From an alpha proteobacterium MED-G10 (GTDB lineage: Bacteria > Pseudomonadota > Alphaproteobacteria > Methylaequorales > Methylaequoraceae), in contig NTKR01000006.1 of assembly GCA_002457065.1 (NCBI GenBank), forward strand, positions 1 to 36,821: a stretch of DNA of 36,821 nt, written 5' to 3'. Positions 17,424 to 24,423 of the stretch are shown one piece after another (position 1 is the stretch's first letter; each line of letters starts with the position of its first letter). A program made the translations under genes and the position numbers. The notes beneath the pieces are model-generated. The model was given only the letters and a program-made list of their open reading frames with translations. It ran no database searches and had not been told where the DNA came from.

Positions 17424-17981
17424 TTAACCTATTTTTATTATATCGTCACTTACAAATTTATATGGAGGAATTTCAAGGTTTAAAGGAGCTGGACCTTTCC
17501 TTATCCTACCTGAAGTATCATAGTGTGATCCATGACAAGGGCAGAACCACCCTCCAAACTCACCTTTATTATCCCCTATTTTTTGTCCTAATGGTACACA
17601 TCCTAGATGGGTACACACACCAACAACTACAAGCCATTTTGGGTTTTCAACTCTTGAATCATCAGAAGCTTTGTGGATAAGATCGTTTTCAGCAACATTT
17701 TTTGCAGAATCAATTTCATCTTTGGTTCTGTGTCTGATAAAGATTGGTTTCCCTCTCCACATAACTGTTAAACTTTGACCCTCTTCAACCGGAGATAAAT
17801 CAACCTCAGTCGTTGACAGAGCTAATACGTCCTTTGCCGGGTTCATTGTATTTATCAGAGATACTGCTGTCACAGCTCCACCTGCAATAGCGAGTCCAGC
17901 TGTAGTTACGAATAAAAAATCTCTCTTCTCCTCGTCAACTGGCGAAACCTCGTTTTTTGTGTTTGATTCTGTTTTTTTCAT
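17424..17981 (-). CDS. petA: Ubiquinol-cytochrome c reductase Rieske iron-sulfur subunit
   Basis: 185-residue 2Fe-2S subunit of complex III, first gene of petABC. Cluster ligands are Cys123/His125 (CTHLGC box 1) and Cys147/His150 (CPCHGSHYD box 2); Cys128 and Cys149 form the stabilising disulfide. The uncleaved N-terminal anchor (about 22–45) follows EEKRDFLFV, so the twin-arginine Tat motif usually read as RRDFL is KRDFL here. Its ATG is only about 50 nt from the hemF ATG on the other strand, so the two share a divergent promoter region. Confidence 0.95.
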   Translation of the reverse strand: MKKTESNTKNEVSPVDEEKRDFLFVTTAGLAIAGGAVTAVSLINTMNPAKDVLALSTTEVDLSPVEEGQSLTVMWRGKPIFIRHRTKDEIDSAKNVAENDLIHKASDDSRVENPKWLVVVGVCTHLGCVPLGQKIGDNKGEFGGWFCPCHGSHYDTSGRIRKGPAPLNLEIPPYKFVSDDIIKIG

Positions 17982-18031
17982 ATACCTATAATCTCATTGA
18001 TTATAATATAAAAAAAAAATATTTTAAAACA
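17982..18031. promoter_or_regulatory. Divergent promoter region between petA and hemF
   Basis: A 50-nt spacer drives two genes in opposite directions. On the plus strand TATAAT occurs at 17987–17992 and 18002–18007. On the minus strand a TATAAT reads across 18005–18000, about 19 nt before the petA ATG, and AGG lies a few bases before that ATG as a weak ribosome-binding site. A run of 10 A (18010–18019) follows on the hemF side. Motif evidence only; −35 boxes are not convincing. Confidence 0.4.
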
Positions 18032-18877
18032 ATGAAAAAAATAGAAGAAAGAAAAAAAATTTGCTCAAAATGGTTTAAAAACCTCAGAAATTCAATCTGC
18101 CAAGAACTTGAACACATAGAAAAGAGTGATGAAAAATTCAAAAGAAAATCTTGGTCAAGGAATTCAAATGCCAAAAAAGATCTTGGTGGAGGAGAGATGA
18201 GTATTTTAAGAGGAAAAACTTTTGAAAAAGCAGGAGTTAATATCTCTACTGTTTTTGGAAATTTTTCCGATAACCTTAAAGGAAAAATTCCAGGTACTGA
18301 AAAATCATCAAAGTTTTGGGCTTCAGGCATTTCAGTCGTTATTCATCCATTTTCTCCCAAAATTCCTGCTGTACATATGAATACAAGACATATTATAACT
18401 GAAAAATCATGGTTTGGGGGTGGAATGGACATAACACCGACTAATTTAAACTCAGTTGAATCTAAGAATATTGCAAAGTTTTTCCACCTTAAGTTAGAGG
18501 AAATTTGCGAAGAAAACTTAAAAGGAAGTTATAAAAAATATAAAAAGTGGTGTGATGACTATTTTTATTTGCCGCACAGGCAGGAACCTAGGGGATTAGG
18601 GGGTATTTTTTACGATTATCTAAATACAGAAGATTGGAAAGCAGACTTTGATTTTACCAAAAAGGTTGGAGAAACATTTATAAGTTCCTACAAAAAAATT
18701 GTTAATCAAACAATTAACAAAAAATGGAATCAAAGTGACAAAAAGCTTCAAATTCATAGACGTTCAAGGTACACTGAGTTCAATCTACTTCACGATAGAG
18801 GCACAAAGTTTGGTCTTCAAACAAACGGAAATATAGATGCTATCCTTATGTCACTTCCTCCTCTTACCGGATGGTAA
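18032..18877 (+). CDS. hemF: Oxygen-dependent coproporphyrinogen III oxidase
   Basis: 281-residue enzyme that decarboxylates coproporphyrinogen III to protoporphyrinogen IX using O2. Matches along the length: WSRNSNAKKDLGGGEMSILRG, VIHPFSPKIPAVHMNTRH, WFGGGMDITP, KWCDDYFYLPHRQEPRGLGGIFYD, and RRSRYTEFNLLHDRGTKFGLQ followed by ILMSLPPLTGW. I chose the ATG at 18032; the upstream frame (from 17957) runs through the promoter spacer and has no family resemblance. It ends right after the SLPP..W motif, lacking about 25 residues present in E. coli HemF, and overlaps the convergent CCA gene by 27 nt. Placement opposite petABC ties heme supply to the cytochrome operon. Confidence 0.93.
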   Translation: MKKIEERKKICSKWFKNLRNSICQELEHIEKSDEKFKRKSWSRNSNAKKDLGGGEMSILRGKTFEKAGVNISTVFGNFSDNLKGKIPGTEKSSKFWASGISVVIHPFSPKIPAVHMNTRHIITEKSWFGGGMDITPTNLNSVESKNIAKFFHLKLEEICEENLKGSYKKYKKWCDDYFYLPHRQEPRGLGGIFYDYLNTEDWKADFDFTKKVGETFISSYKKIVNQTINKKWNQSDKKLQIHRRSRYTEFNLLHDRGTKFGLQTNGNIDAILMSLPPLTGW

Positions 18878-20080
18878 TTCTTTTGCGTAAAGCAAACAAT
18901 GTTTTTTGTCTGGCTCAAGATCATTTTCAACCCACCATTTCTCAATTTTATCTAGCGTTAAACCAATTTTCTTTCCTTCCCAAAATCCAAACTTCATCAG
19001 ATCAGATCCTCTAACTGGAAATGATTTCCCTTCAAGTTTTTCAACATCTCTGATTTCTCGTAGTAATTTGTTTCTACTTATTTGTTTGTCTGCGTATTTA
19101 ATTAAAACATTGTCATATATCAAAAACTTCTCTGAGGATTGCATCATTTTAAAAATTTTGTATTTTGAATATTTGTAAATATCAAGGTTACTAACTAGCC
19201 TTTTACGAAAGGATTTTTTAATCTTAGTCAAAAAATTTAGTTTTTTTTTTGATTTTCTGGTCAAAAACTTTAATCTTCTCTCAAAGGATACAAGTTTTAA
19301 ATCGCGCTCAATTTTACATAGTCTTTCATAGTTATTTATGCATACATTTGACTCTAAAGCTGATTGTAGGACTGATTTAATTTTCTTGAGACTAGACTGT
19401 TTTTCACAATTTGGCGTGACTAAGATTTTGCTTAATTCATTTAGCCTTCTTTCAAATGACAAATTTTTTAATTTTTTCTGGAACTTTAAACAAGCTTTGA
19501 ATCCATTATTGTCAAATTTATTCGAATATATTAGTGTAAATCTTAAAAATCTAAGGATTCTTAAAAAATCTTCCTGAATTCTTTCCGAAGGCTTACCAAT
19601 AAAAACAATCTTTGATTTTTTTAAATCTTTAATACCACCATTTGGGTCAAATAGATTTCCCTGTAAATCACAATATATAGAGTTTACTGTAAAGTCTCTT
19701 CTAGCCGCATCTTCAAAAATATTTTTTGTATATTCTATCTCAGGATGTCTTCCATCACTTTTAATGTCTTTCCTCATTGAGGTTATGTCAATTGGATTGT
19801 TTTTTGGAATTGCAATTACAGATCCGAACTTAATTCCTACATCTAAAACTTTTATTTTTTGATCCTTTAAACATCGAACAATTAATCGTATAGGAAGATC
19901 ACACACTAAATCTGGATTAGTATTTAATTTTTCTTTTAAAATTAAATCTCTTACGCTGCCTCCAACCAAGAATAAGTTTCCTTTTTTTCTTTTTAAAGAA
20001 GATTCAATTATTTTAATATCGTTAAAATTCAATCCTAATCTTGATGAAAATCGTCTAAAATTTATGATTTTATTCATCAA
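18851..20080 (-). CDS. CCA tRNA nucleotidyltransferase / poly(A) polymerase family protein
   Basis: 409-residue class II polymerase-beta superfamily protein. The N-terminal fingers are typical: FLVGGSVRDLIL at 38–48, KFGSVIAI, ITSMRKDIKSDGRHPEIEYT, DAARRDFTVNSIYCD, DPNGGIKDL, and RIQEDFLRILRFLRF (the RRxxR-like helix), followed by a family C-terminal domain. The catalytic DxD that normally follows GG.VRD reads Asn55-Pro-Asp57 (N-P-D), so one metal-binding carboxylate appears replaced. It may still be the tRNA CCA-adding/repair enzyme of this organism or a poly(A) polymerase. The tRNA in this window carries an encoded CCA. It overlaps the DUF6111-like gene by 11 nt upstream and hemF by 27 nt downstream. 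Confidence 0.82.
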   Translation of the reverse strand: MMNKIINFRRFSSRLGLNFNDIKIIESSLKRKKGNLFLVGGSVRDLILKEKLNTNPDLVCDLPIRLIVRCLKDQKIKVLDVGIKFGSVIAIPKNNPIDITSMRKDIKSDGRHPEIEYTKNIFEDAARRDFTVNSIYCDLQGNLFDPNGGIKDLKKSKIVFIGKPSERIQEDFLRILRFLRFTLIYSNKFDNNGFKACLKFQKKLKNLSFERRLNELSKILVTPNCEKQSSLKKIKSVLQSALESNVCINNYERLCKIERDLKLVSFERRLKFLTRKSKKKLNFLTKIKKSFRKRLVSNLDIYKYSKYKIFKMMQSSEKFLIYDNVLIKYADKQISRNKLLREIRDVEKLEGKSFPVRGSDLMKFGFWEGKKIGLTLDKIEKWWVENDLEPDKKHCLLYAKELPSGKRRK

Positions 20081-20294
20081 AACTTCCAGGTACTATTTCT
20101 TTTCCATCATAGTATGGTGGATTATAAATCTTATTGAGATTTGACTCATTCTTAAAAAAAAGAATTAAAATTATTAAAAGCATTATGAATCCAAAGAAAT
20201 AATTAATCACTACAAACTTTTTGCCAAACTTATAAGAATAATAATTAATAATCAGAAAAAATATTAATAAAGATATAAAAATTAAAGCTTTCAT
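20070..20294 (-). CDS. DUF6111-like small membrane protein
   Basis: 74-residue protein with two hydrophobic helices (about 3–20 and 26–47) and a short soluble tail ending NPPYYDGKEIVPGSFDE. This tail resembles the Y.PP...DG.IVPG.F end of small DUF6111-type proteins that, as I recall, sit next to the CCA nucleotidyltransferase gene in alphaproteobacteria. It overlaps the CCA-family gene by 11 nt, in line with that context. Function is unknown. The family assignment is from memory of the tail motif and context, not a search. Confidence 0.65.
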   Translation of the reverse strand: MKALIFISLLIFFLIINYYSYKFGKKFVVINYFFGFIMLLIILILFFKNESNLNKIYNPPYYDGKEIVPGSFDE

Positions 20295-20349
20295 CGGTAT
20301 CTAAAAAATATTATGTTATCTATCATAAACAATATCTAAAAAAATTATA

Positions 20350-21162
20350 ATGCTCTTTAACTCAAAAACAAAATTTCTAAAAACGTTTCTGTTAACTGTT
20401 TTTTTCACTTTTTCCTCTTCGCCAGTCTTGTCACAGCTTTTGTCATATCAAAGTGAATACGAAGTCGAACTGGGTAACTCAGAAGTTGTTAGAGTTCCTG
20501 GAAAAACATATGTAGACAAGGCCTCAGGACAATTATTTATAGACTGGATTAATAATTGTAATAATTCTTGGGTTTCTAATCAAAGAATGATGACTAGATT
20601 CATTAATTCTCACGGCGTAGGAACTTTAAGTGAGATAAACTATTCAGTAAATGAAAGCATAGATGGAGACAAAATGGATTTTGTCCTAGAAATAAAAGAA
20701 GATGCCGAGCTTGTTGATAGAACAATAGGAGAGGCAATTAAAGCAAAAAAAGTAACTGTAAATTTTCCAAGAACAGATAAAGAGAAGTTAATGTTTCCCG
20801 AAGACGTAATCTTTCCGCATAGTTTTCTTAAAGAAGTTTCTGGCAAGTTAGATAAAGACCAAAAAATAATTACACATAAAGTTTATGAAGGCACAATACC
20901 AAATAATTTCTTTAATATTTCAGTATTTTTTACGGACGAAACAGTAAAAGAGTCCAACGTTAAATTACCCAATAAAATTAATAACAAATTTAAGAAAATT
21001 AGAATGTCATATTACAAAGGAAGTGAATCAACCCCTATTTTTGAGCAAACAGTTCAATTAAATGAACAAGGTATAGCCAATTACTTTAAATACGATTACC
21101 CCGACTATTCATTGATTGTCAAACTTAAAAAAATTTCTTTAGTAAAGTTAAATTGTGATTAG
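20350..21162 (+). CDS. EipB-like periplasmic envelope-integrity protein (DUF1849)
   Basis: 270-residue secreted protein with a signal peptide of about 28 residues. The mature part starts LLSYQSEYEVELGN and contains GQLFIDWINNCNNSWVSNQR, resembling the RAVYELSL...Y.W...CDG......R opening of EipB (DUF1849). EipB is a beta-spiral periplasmic protein needed for envelope integrity in Brucella. FPEDVIFPHSFLKEV and IRMSYYKGSESTPIFEQT also fit the family. Two cysteines, Cys70 and Cys269, match the conserved disulfide pair of EipB (Cys69–Cys278 in Brucella). The gene is alone on its strand and overlaps its convergent neighbour by 15 nt. Confidence 0.82.
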   Translation: MLFNSKTKFLKTFLLTVFFTFSSSPVLSQLLSYQSEYEVELGNSEVVRVPGKTYVDKASGQLFIDWINNCNNSWVSNQRMMTRFINSHGVGTLSEINYSVNESIDGDKMDFVLEIKEDAELVDRTIGEAIKAKKVTVNFPRTDKEKLMFPEDVIFPHSFLKEVSGKLDKDQKIITHKVYEGTIPNNFFNISVFFTDETVKESNVKLPNKINNKFKKIRMSYYKGSESTPIFEQTVQLNEQGIANYFKYDYPDYSLIVKLKKISLVKLNCD

Positions 21163-21873
21163 TTCAATCATACCTTCAAATTTTTTTTTGTAAGATTTAT
21201 AAATACTTAAAATTCTTTGATTATTAATTACTCGATCTTGTCCAATGGTTATGTAGAAGGTATTTGGTGAAGTTCTATTTCTTAATACTGGATATTTAAC
21301 CTTAAGACCATTAGTTTTTAAAAAATTAGTTATCTCAGATATGTAAGGGAAAAAACTTTTATTATAAGATTGAAATTGAGTAAAAATTATAATCTTCCCT
21401 TTTGATTGATAGCTTTTGAGCTCATCTAATAACACATACTTCTGAGAATTTCTTCCGTTAGGTCTTTTTAAAATTCCGTTATCGGGATCTAAAAAAATGA
21501 TTTCGTTTCTACAGAAAAAATTTATTGAATTTTCAAACCATAGTTTCCTTTCGTTTCTCATTATTTTTTCGTTGTAAAACTTAACAAATTTTTGAAGGTG
21601 AGTTTTTGTTGTAAAATTTTTTAAATTTCTATTTTTTTTTTTAACTAAATCACTTAATTCAGATGATAGCTTCTCATCAAGATTTGTTACTTTTGGGTTA
21701 TTTAAATAACTACGCTTTTCTCCATCATTTTTTTTCAGTTCAGACTTGCTTATACTTTTTGGATCTACAAGAAACCAATTTAACCCAATTCGAACCTTTA
21801 AATTACTAGCTAAATGTTTAATAAATAAAAATTTGTAAAAATCATGAATATCCCCCAAATATCTCTCTTGCAT
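21148..21873 (-). CDS. Uncharacterised LDPDNG-motif protein
   Basis: 241-residue soluble protein without a signal peptide. The N terminus RYLGDIHDFYKFLFIKHLA, then RIGLNWFLVDP and the central FLDPDNGI with a following KYVLLDEL, match a widespread bacterial family that I recall only as hypothetical (RY.GD..D..KY.LLR.L....R.G..WYL....DG...YL; FLDPDNGLE). The FLDPDNG strand-end motif is reminiscent of the catalytic strand of Rossmann-like methyltransferases such as RlmJ, but no GxGxG SAM loop is apparent, so I do not assign that function. It stands alone, divergent from amtB by 193 bp and overlapping the eipB-like gene by 15 nt. Confidence 0.75.
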   Translation of the reverse strand: MQERYLGDIHDFYKFLFIKHLASNLKVRIGLNWFLVDPKSISKSELKKNDGEKRSYLNNPKVTNLDEKLSSELSDLVKKKNRNLKNFTTKTHLQKFVKFYNEKIMRNERKLWFENSINFFCRNEIIFLDPDNGILKRPNGRNSQKYVLLDELKSYQSKGKIIIFTQFQSYNKSFFPYISEITNFLKTNGLKVKYPVLRNRTSPNTFYITIGQDRVINNQRILSIYKSYKKKFEGMIELITI

Positions 21874-21998
21874 ACTTTAATAATAGTCATTTGTTGATTA
21901 ATTTATAGGCAATTTTTTAAATTGTATCATAAACAGCTTAAATATTAACCCTTAAGAATTTTATTTATAATTATTCATCAATATTATCAATGCTTTAA

Positions 21999-22031
21999 AA
22001 TTAATTTAAATTAATTGGCATAGTTTATGCA
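21999..22031 (+). promoter_or_regulatory. Candidate amtB control region: 18-bp palindrome plus −24/−12 element
   Basis: An 18-bp perfect palindrome (21999–22016, AATTAATTTAAATTAATT) abuts TTGGCAT at 22015–22021. A second block, ATGCA at 22027–22031, leaves exactly 10 nt between the GG (22017–22018) and GC (22029–22030) dinucleotides. This is the spacing of a sigma-54 promoter (TGGCAC-N5-TTGCW). Transcription would start near 22042, 25 nt before amtB. The same TTGGCA could instead be a sigma-70 −35, but no good −10 stands at 16–18 nt. AT-only palindromes are not rare at this composition. Confidence 0.4.
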
Positions 22032-22066
22032 TCTATTGTTTTTAATTTAATTTAAGGGAGATTATA

Positions 22067-23410
22067 ATGATTAATATATTAAAAAATTGGACATCTTCAC
22101 CCTTAAATGGAAATCTTTCTAAAATTGTTTCTTTTGGAGTAATTTTAGCATTTTCATTTAGTGTTGGTGCTCAAGAATCTGCAGAAGTTCCTGCAGTTTC
22201 AAGTGAAGTTGCCTACATCCTTAATACATTCTTATTTTTGGTTTGTGGCTTCTTGGTAATGTTTATGGCTGCAGGTTTCTGTATGCTTGAGGCTGGACAA
22301 GTAAGAAGTAAAAATACTGCGGTAATATGTCTTAAGAATATAGGGCTATTTTCTATTGCAGGTTTTATGTATTACTTGGTTGGATACAATTTAATGTACG
22401 ACGGTGTAGATGGTGGTTATATGGGTTCTTTTTCAATATTCGACAGGAGTTCAGATGTTGATTTAGAAACAGGTTATGCTGCAGCATCTGATTGGTATTT
22501 TCAGATGGTTTTTGTAGCTACAACTGCATCAATTGTTTCGGGTGCATTGGCTGAAAGAATTCTAATTTGGCCTTTTTTCCTTTTCACAGCTATTTTAACA
22601 GCATTTATTTATCCTATTGCTGGTTCATGGCAGTGGGGTGGCGGATGGTTAAGCGAGATGGGCTTTTCTGATTTCGCTGGCTCGACACTAGTTCATTCCG
22701 TTGGAGGATATGCAGCGTTAGCCGGAGCAATAATACTAGGACCTAGAGACGGAAAATATTCTGCCGATGGTAAGGTAAATGTATTAGGAGGATGCTCGCT
22801 TCCAATGACTACGCTCGGTGTATTTATACTTTGGCTTGGTTGGTTTGGATTCAATGGCGGATCTCAATTAGCACTTGGTTCTGGTGCCGACGCTACAGCT
22901 GTAGCAGACATATTTGTTAATACAAACCTTGCGGCTGCCGGAGGTGTATTGGCTTGTATGATTGTAAGCAAAGCTACAAATAGCCATACAAACATTGCTG
23001 CTACCCTAAACGGAGCTATTGCTGGTTTAGTGGCAATAACTGCAGAACCATTGACTCCATCAATGGGACAAGCTGTTATAATCGGTGCAATTGGTGGTAT
23101 CATTTGTATGTATGGTATGAAACTCTTAGATATGTTGAAAATAGATGATGTCGTTGGTGCCATTCCAGCTCACCTGTTTGCGGGTATCTGGGGAACACTT
23201 GTTGTTGCGTGGACTAATCCTGACGCTAAACTTGGAGTTCAAGCTATCGGTGTTGTTTCATACGGGGTTTTTGCATTAGTTGCAAGCTTCATTGTTTGGT
23301 TCGTTATTAAAACCATTATTGGTATTAGAGCTTCAAAAGATGATGAAGAATATGGCCTAGATATGAGTGAGTTAGGGACAGTATCATTTCCTGACTTTAC
23401 AAAAAAATAA
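22067..23410 (+). CDS. amtB: Ammonium transporter AmtB
   Basis: 447-residue Amt/Rh family channel for ammonium uptake. An N-terminal signal peptide (about 1–35, ending GAQES) is followed by about 11 TM helices. The twin pore histidines are His210 (STLVHSVGGYAALAG) and His369 (PAHLFAGIWGT), and AGFCMLEAGQVRSKNT is the family signature. The ribosome-binding site AAGGGAG at 22054–22060 is one of the strongest in the window, suggesting high expression. No glnK gene is adjacent, unlike the usual glnK-amtB pair. A hairpin terminator follows directly. Confidence 0.95.
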   Translation: MINILKNWTSSPLNGNLSKIVSFGVILAFSFSVGAQESAEVPAVSSEVAYILNTFLFLVCGFLVMFMAAGFCMLEAGQVRSKNTAVICLKNIGLFSIAGFMYYLVGYNLMYDGVDGGYMGSFSIFDRSSDVDLETGYAAASDWYFQMVFVATTASIVSGALAERILIWPFFLFTAILTAFIYPIAGSWQWGGGWLSEMGFSDFAGSTLVHSVGGYAALAGAIILGPRDGKYSADGKVNVLGGCSLPMTTLGVFILWLGWFGFNGGSQLALGSGADATAVADIFVNTNLAAAGGVLACMIVSKATNSHTNIAATLNGAIAGLVAITAEPLTPSMGQAVIIGAIGGIICMYGMKLLDMLKIDDVVGAIPAHLFAGIWGTLVVAWTNPDAKLGVQAIGVVSYGVFALVASFIVWFVIKTIIGIRASKDDEEYGLDMSELGTVSFPDFTKK

Positions 23411-23423
23411 AAGAGCTCCCCAT

Positions 23424-23457
23424 AAAAAAAGGGCCTATCTCAGGCCCTTTTTCCCTT
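23424..23457. terminator. Bidirectional rho-independent terminator after amtB
   Basis: GGGCCT (23431–23436), a 5-nt ATCTC loop and AGGCCC (23442–23447) form a perfect GC-rich hairpin, flanked by an A run on the left and a T run on the right. Read forward it ends amtB with TTTTT; read in reverse it ends the long minus-strand block with TTTTTTT. The stop codon and last codons of the HpnL-like gene lie inside the hairpin. It is the only classical intrinsic terminator I found in the window. Confidence 0.88.
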
Positions 23458-24423
23458 TTTATTATAAAATACAAAAATCCAAATTAAAACTGCTGGTATC
23501 CCTACAATTATTTCTCTTATTCTTCTCCCAATTGCTATTGAAAAGGCTACTGTATCTCCCAGACCGACGTAATTACCAATAAGAACAAAAGCTAATTCTT
23601 GAACACCAAGCCCAGCTGGAATGAAAAAGGCAACCGCTCTCACAATCCCTGTAAATGCCTCAATTAAAATTACGTCGAGCAAAGATGCATCAACGCCAAT
23701 AATAAAAAGAAAAACATAGATTTCGAACGCTCCAGCAATCCAACCCAATAATCTACTTAATAGCGCCTTTAATAAATTTAGTCTATTTCTACTGAGAAGA
23801 AATAGTGAAAAATCAATTTTAAATAAAATTCTTAGATTTTTTTTATTAAGTCTAAATCCAAAAATATTTTCTTTTTTTAAAAGAAATTTTATCAACCTTA
23901 ATTTAATGAAAAAGTAGAAAAATATACAGCCCAAAAACATTAAAAAAAGTGATACATATAAGTAAAAACTTTTTTGATTATTAAACAATGAAATACTATC
24001 AAAGGTCACAACTAATAAGCTGAAAATAGAAATCAAAAACAAAGAAAATGTCGCAATTATGAGATCCGCAAAAACAGTTGATGATGACTCATAAATTGTC
24101 AATCCTCTTTTAACACCTAAGTAAACCCTAATAAACTCTCCTGATATTGTTCCGGTAGGAAAGAATTTACCTGACGCCTGGGATATCCAAGTAATCAAAA
24201 AGGTCCACAATACTGATAATCTCTCTTTTTTTATGAAAACTTGCCATGCTATAGCATCAAAGTACAAGGTAGGAATGTGGGCAAAAATAATCAAATAAAG
24301 ATTTGACTTATTTTCATTAATTAATTTTATTGAATCTGGACTTCCAAAAAAATCATAAACCCACTTAAGTAAGAATAAACCAATTAGTAAGAAAAAAAAA
24401 AATTTGAAAAATTTGAACGACAT
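23440..24423 (-). CDS. HpnL-like/lysylphosphatidylglycerol synthase-type integral membrane protein (UPF0104)
   Basis: 327-residue polytopic protein with about eight hydrophobic segments, of the family that includes the TM domain of MprF and the hopanoid-associated HpnL. Seen: WISQASGKFFPTGTISGEFIRVYLGVKRG (consensus PG..GGE..R...L), FADLI, and the C-terminal FFIPAGLGVQELAFVLIGNYVGLG then IGRRIREIIVGIPAVLIW, which is close to HpnL. No MprF-type acyltransferase domain is present. I chose the ATG at 24423 (ATGA overlap with the PIG-L stop); an upstream in-frame ATG at 24450 is also possible. With the deacetylase and glycosyltransferase upstream it probably moves or helps make a glycolipid. The last codons form the terminator hairpin. 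Confidence 0.8.
   Translation of the reverse strand: MSFKFFKFFFFLLIGLFLLKWVYDFFGSPDSIKLINENKSNLYLIIFAHIPTLYFDAIAWQVFIKKERLSVLWTFLITWISQASGKFFPTGTISGEFIRVYLGVKRGLTIYESSSTVFADLIIATFSLFLISIFSLLVVTFDSISLFNNQKSFYLYVSLFLMFLGCIFFYFFIKLRLIKFLLKKENIFGFRLNKKNLRILFKIDFSLFLLSRNRLNLLKALLSRLLGWIAGAFEIYVFLFIIGVDASLLDVILIEAFTGIVRAVAFFIPAGLGVQELAFVLIGNYVGLGDTVAFSIAIGRRIREIIVGIPAVLIWIFVFYNKKGKRA

Noticed and set aside
17384-17680. 98-residue plus-strand frame opposite petA and the petB start
   Set aside because: It is fully antisense to the Rieske gene, whose cluster motifs are certain; its composition follows from the complementary strand.
22015-22046. Plain sigma-70 promoter using TTGGCA as −35 for amtB
   Set aside because: No acceptable −10 occurs 16–18 nt downstream; the nearest AT hexamer (TTTAAT) is at 20 nt. 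Not excluded, but weaker than the −24/−12 reading.
22864-23163. 99-residue minus-strand frame inside amtB
   Set aside because: Antisense shadow of conserved AmtB helices; no start signal or family resemblance.
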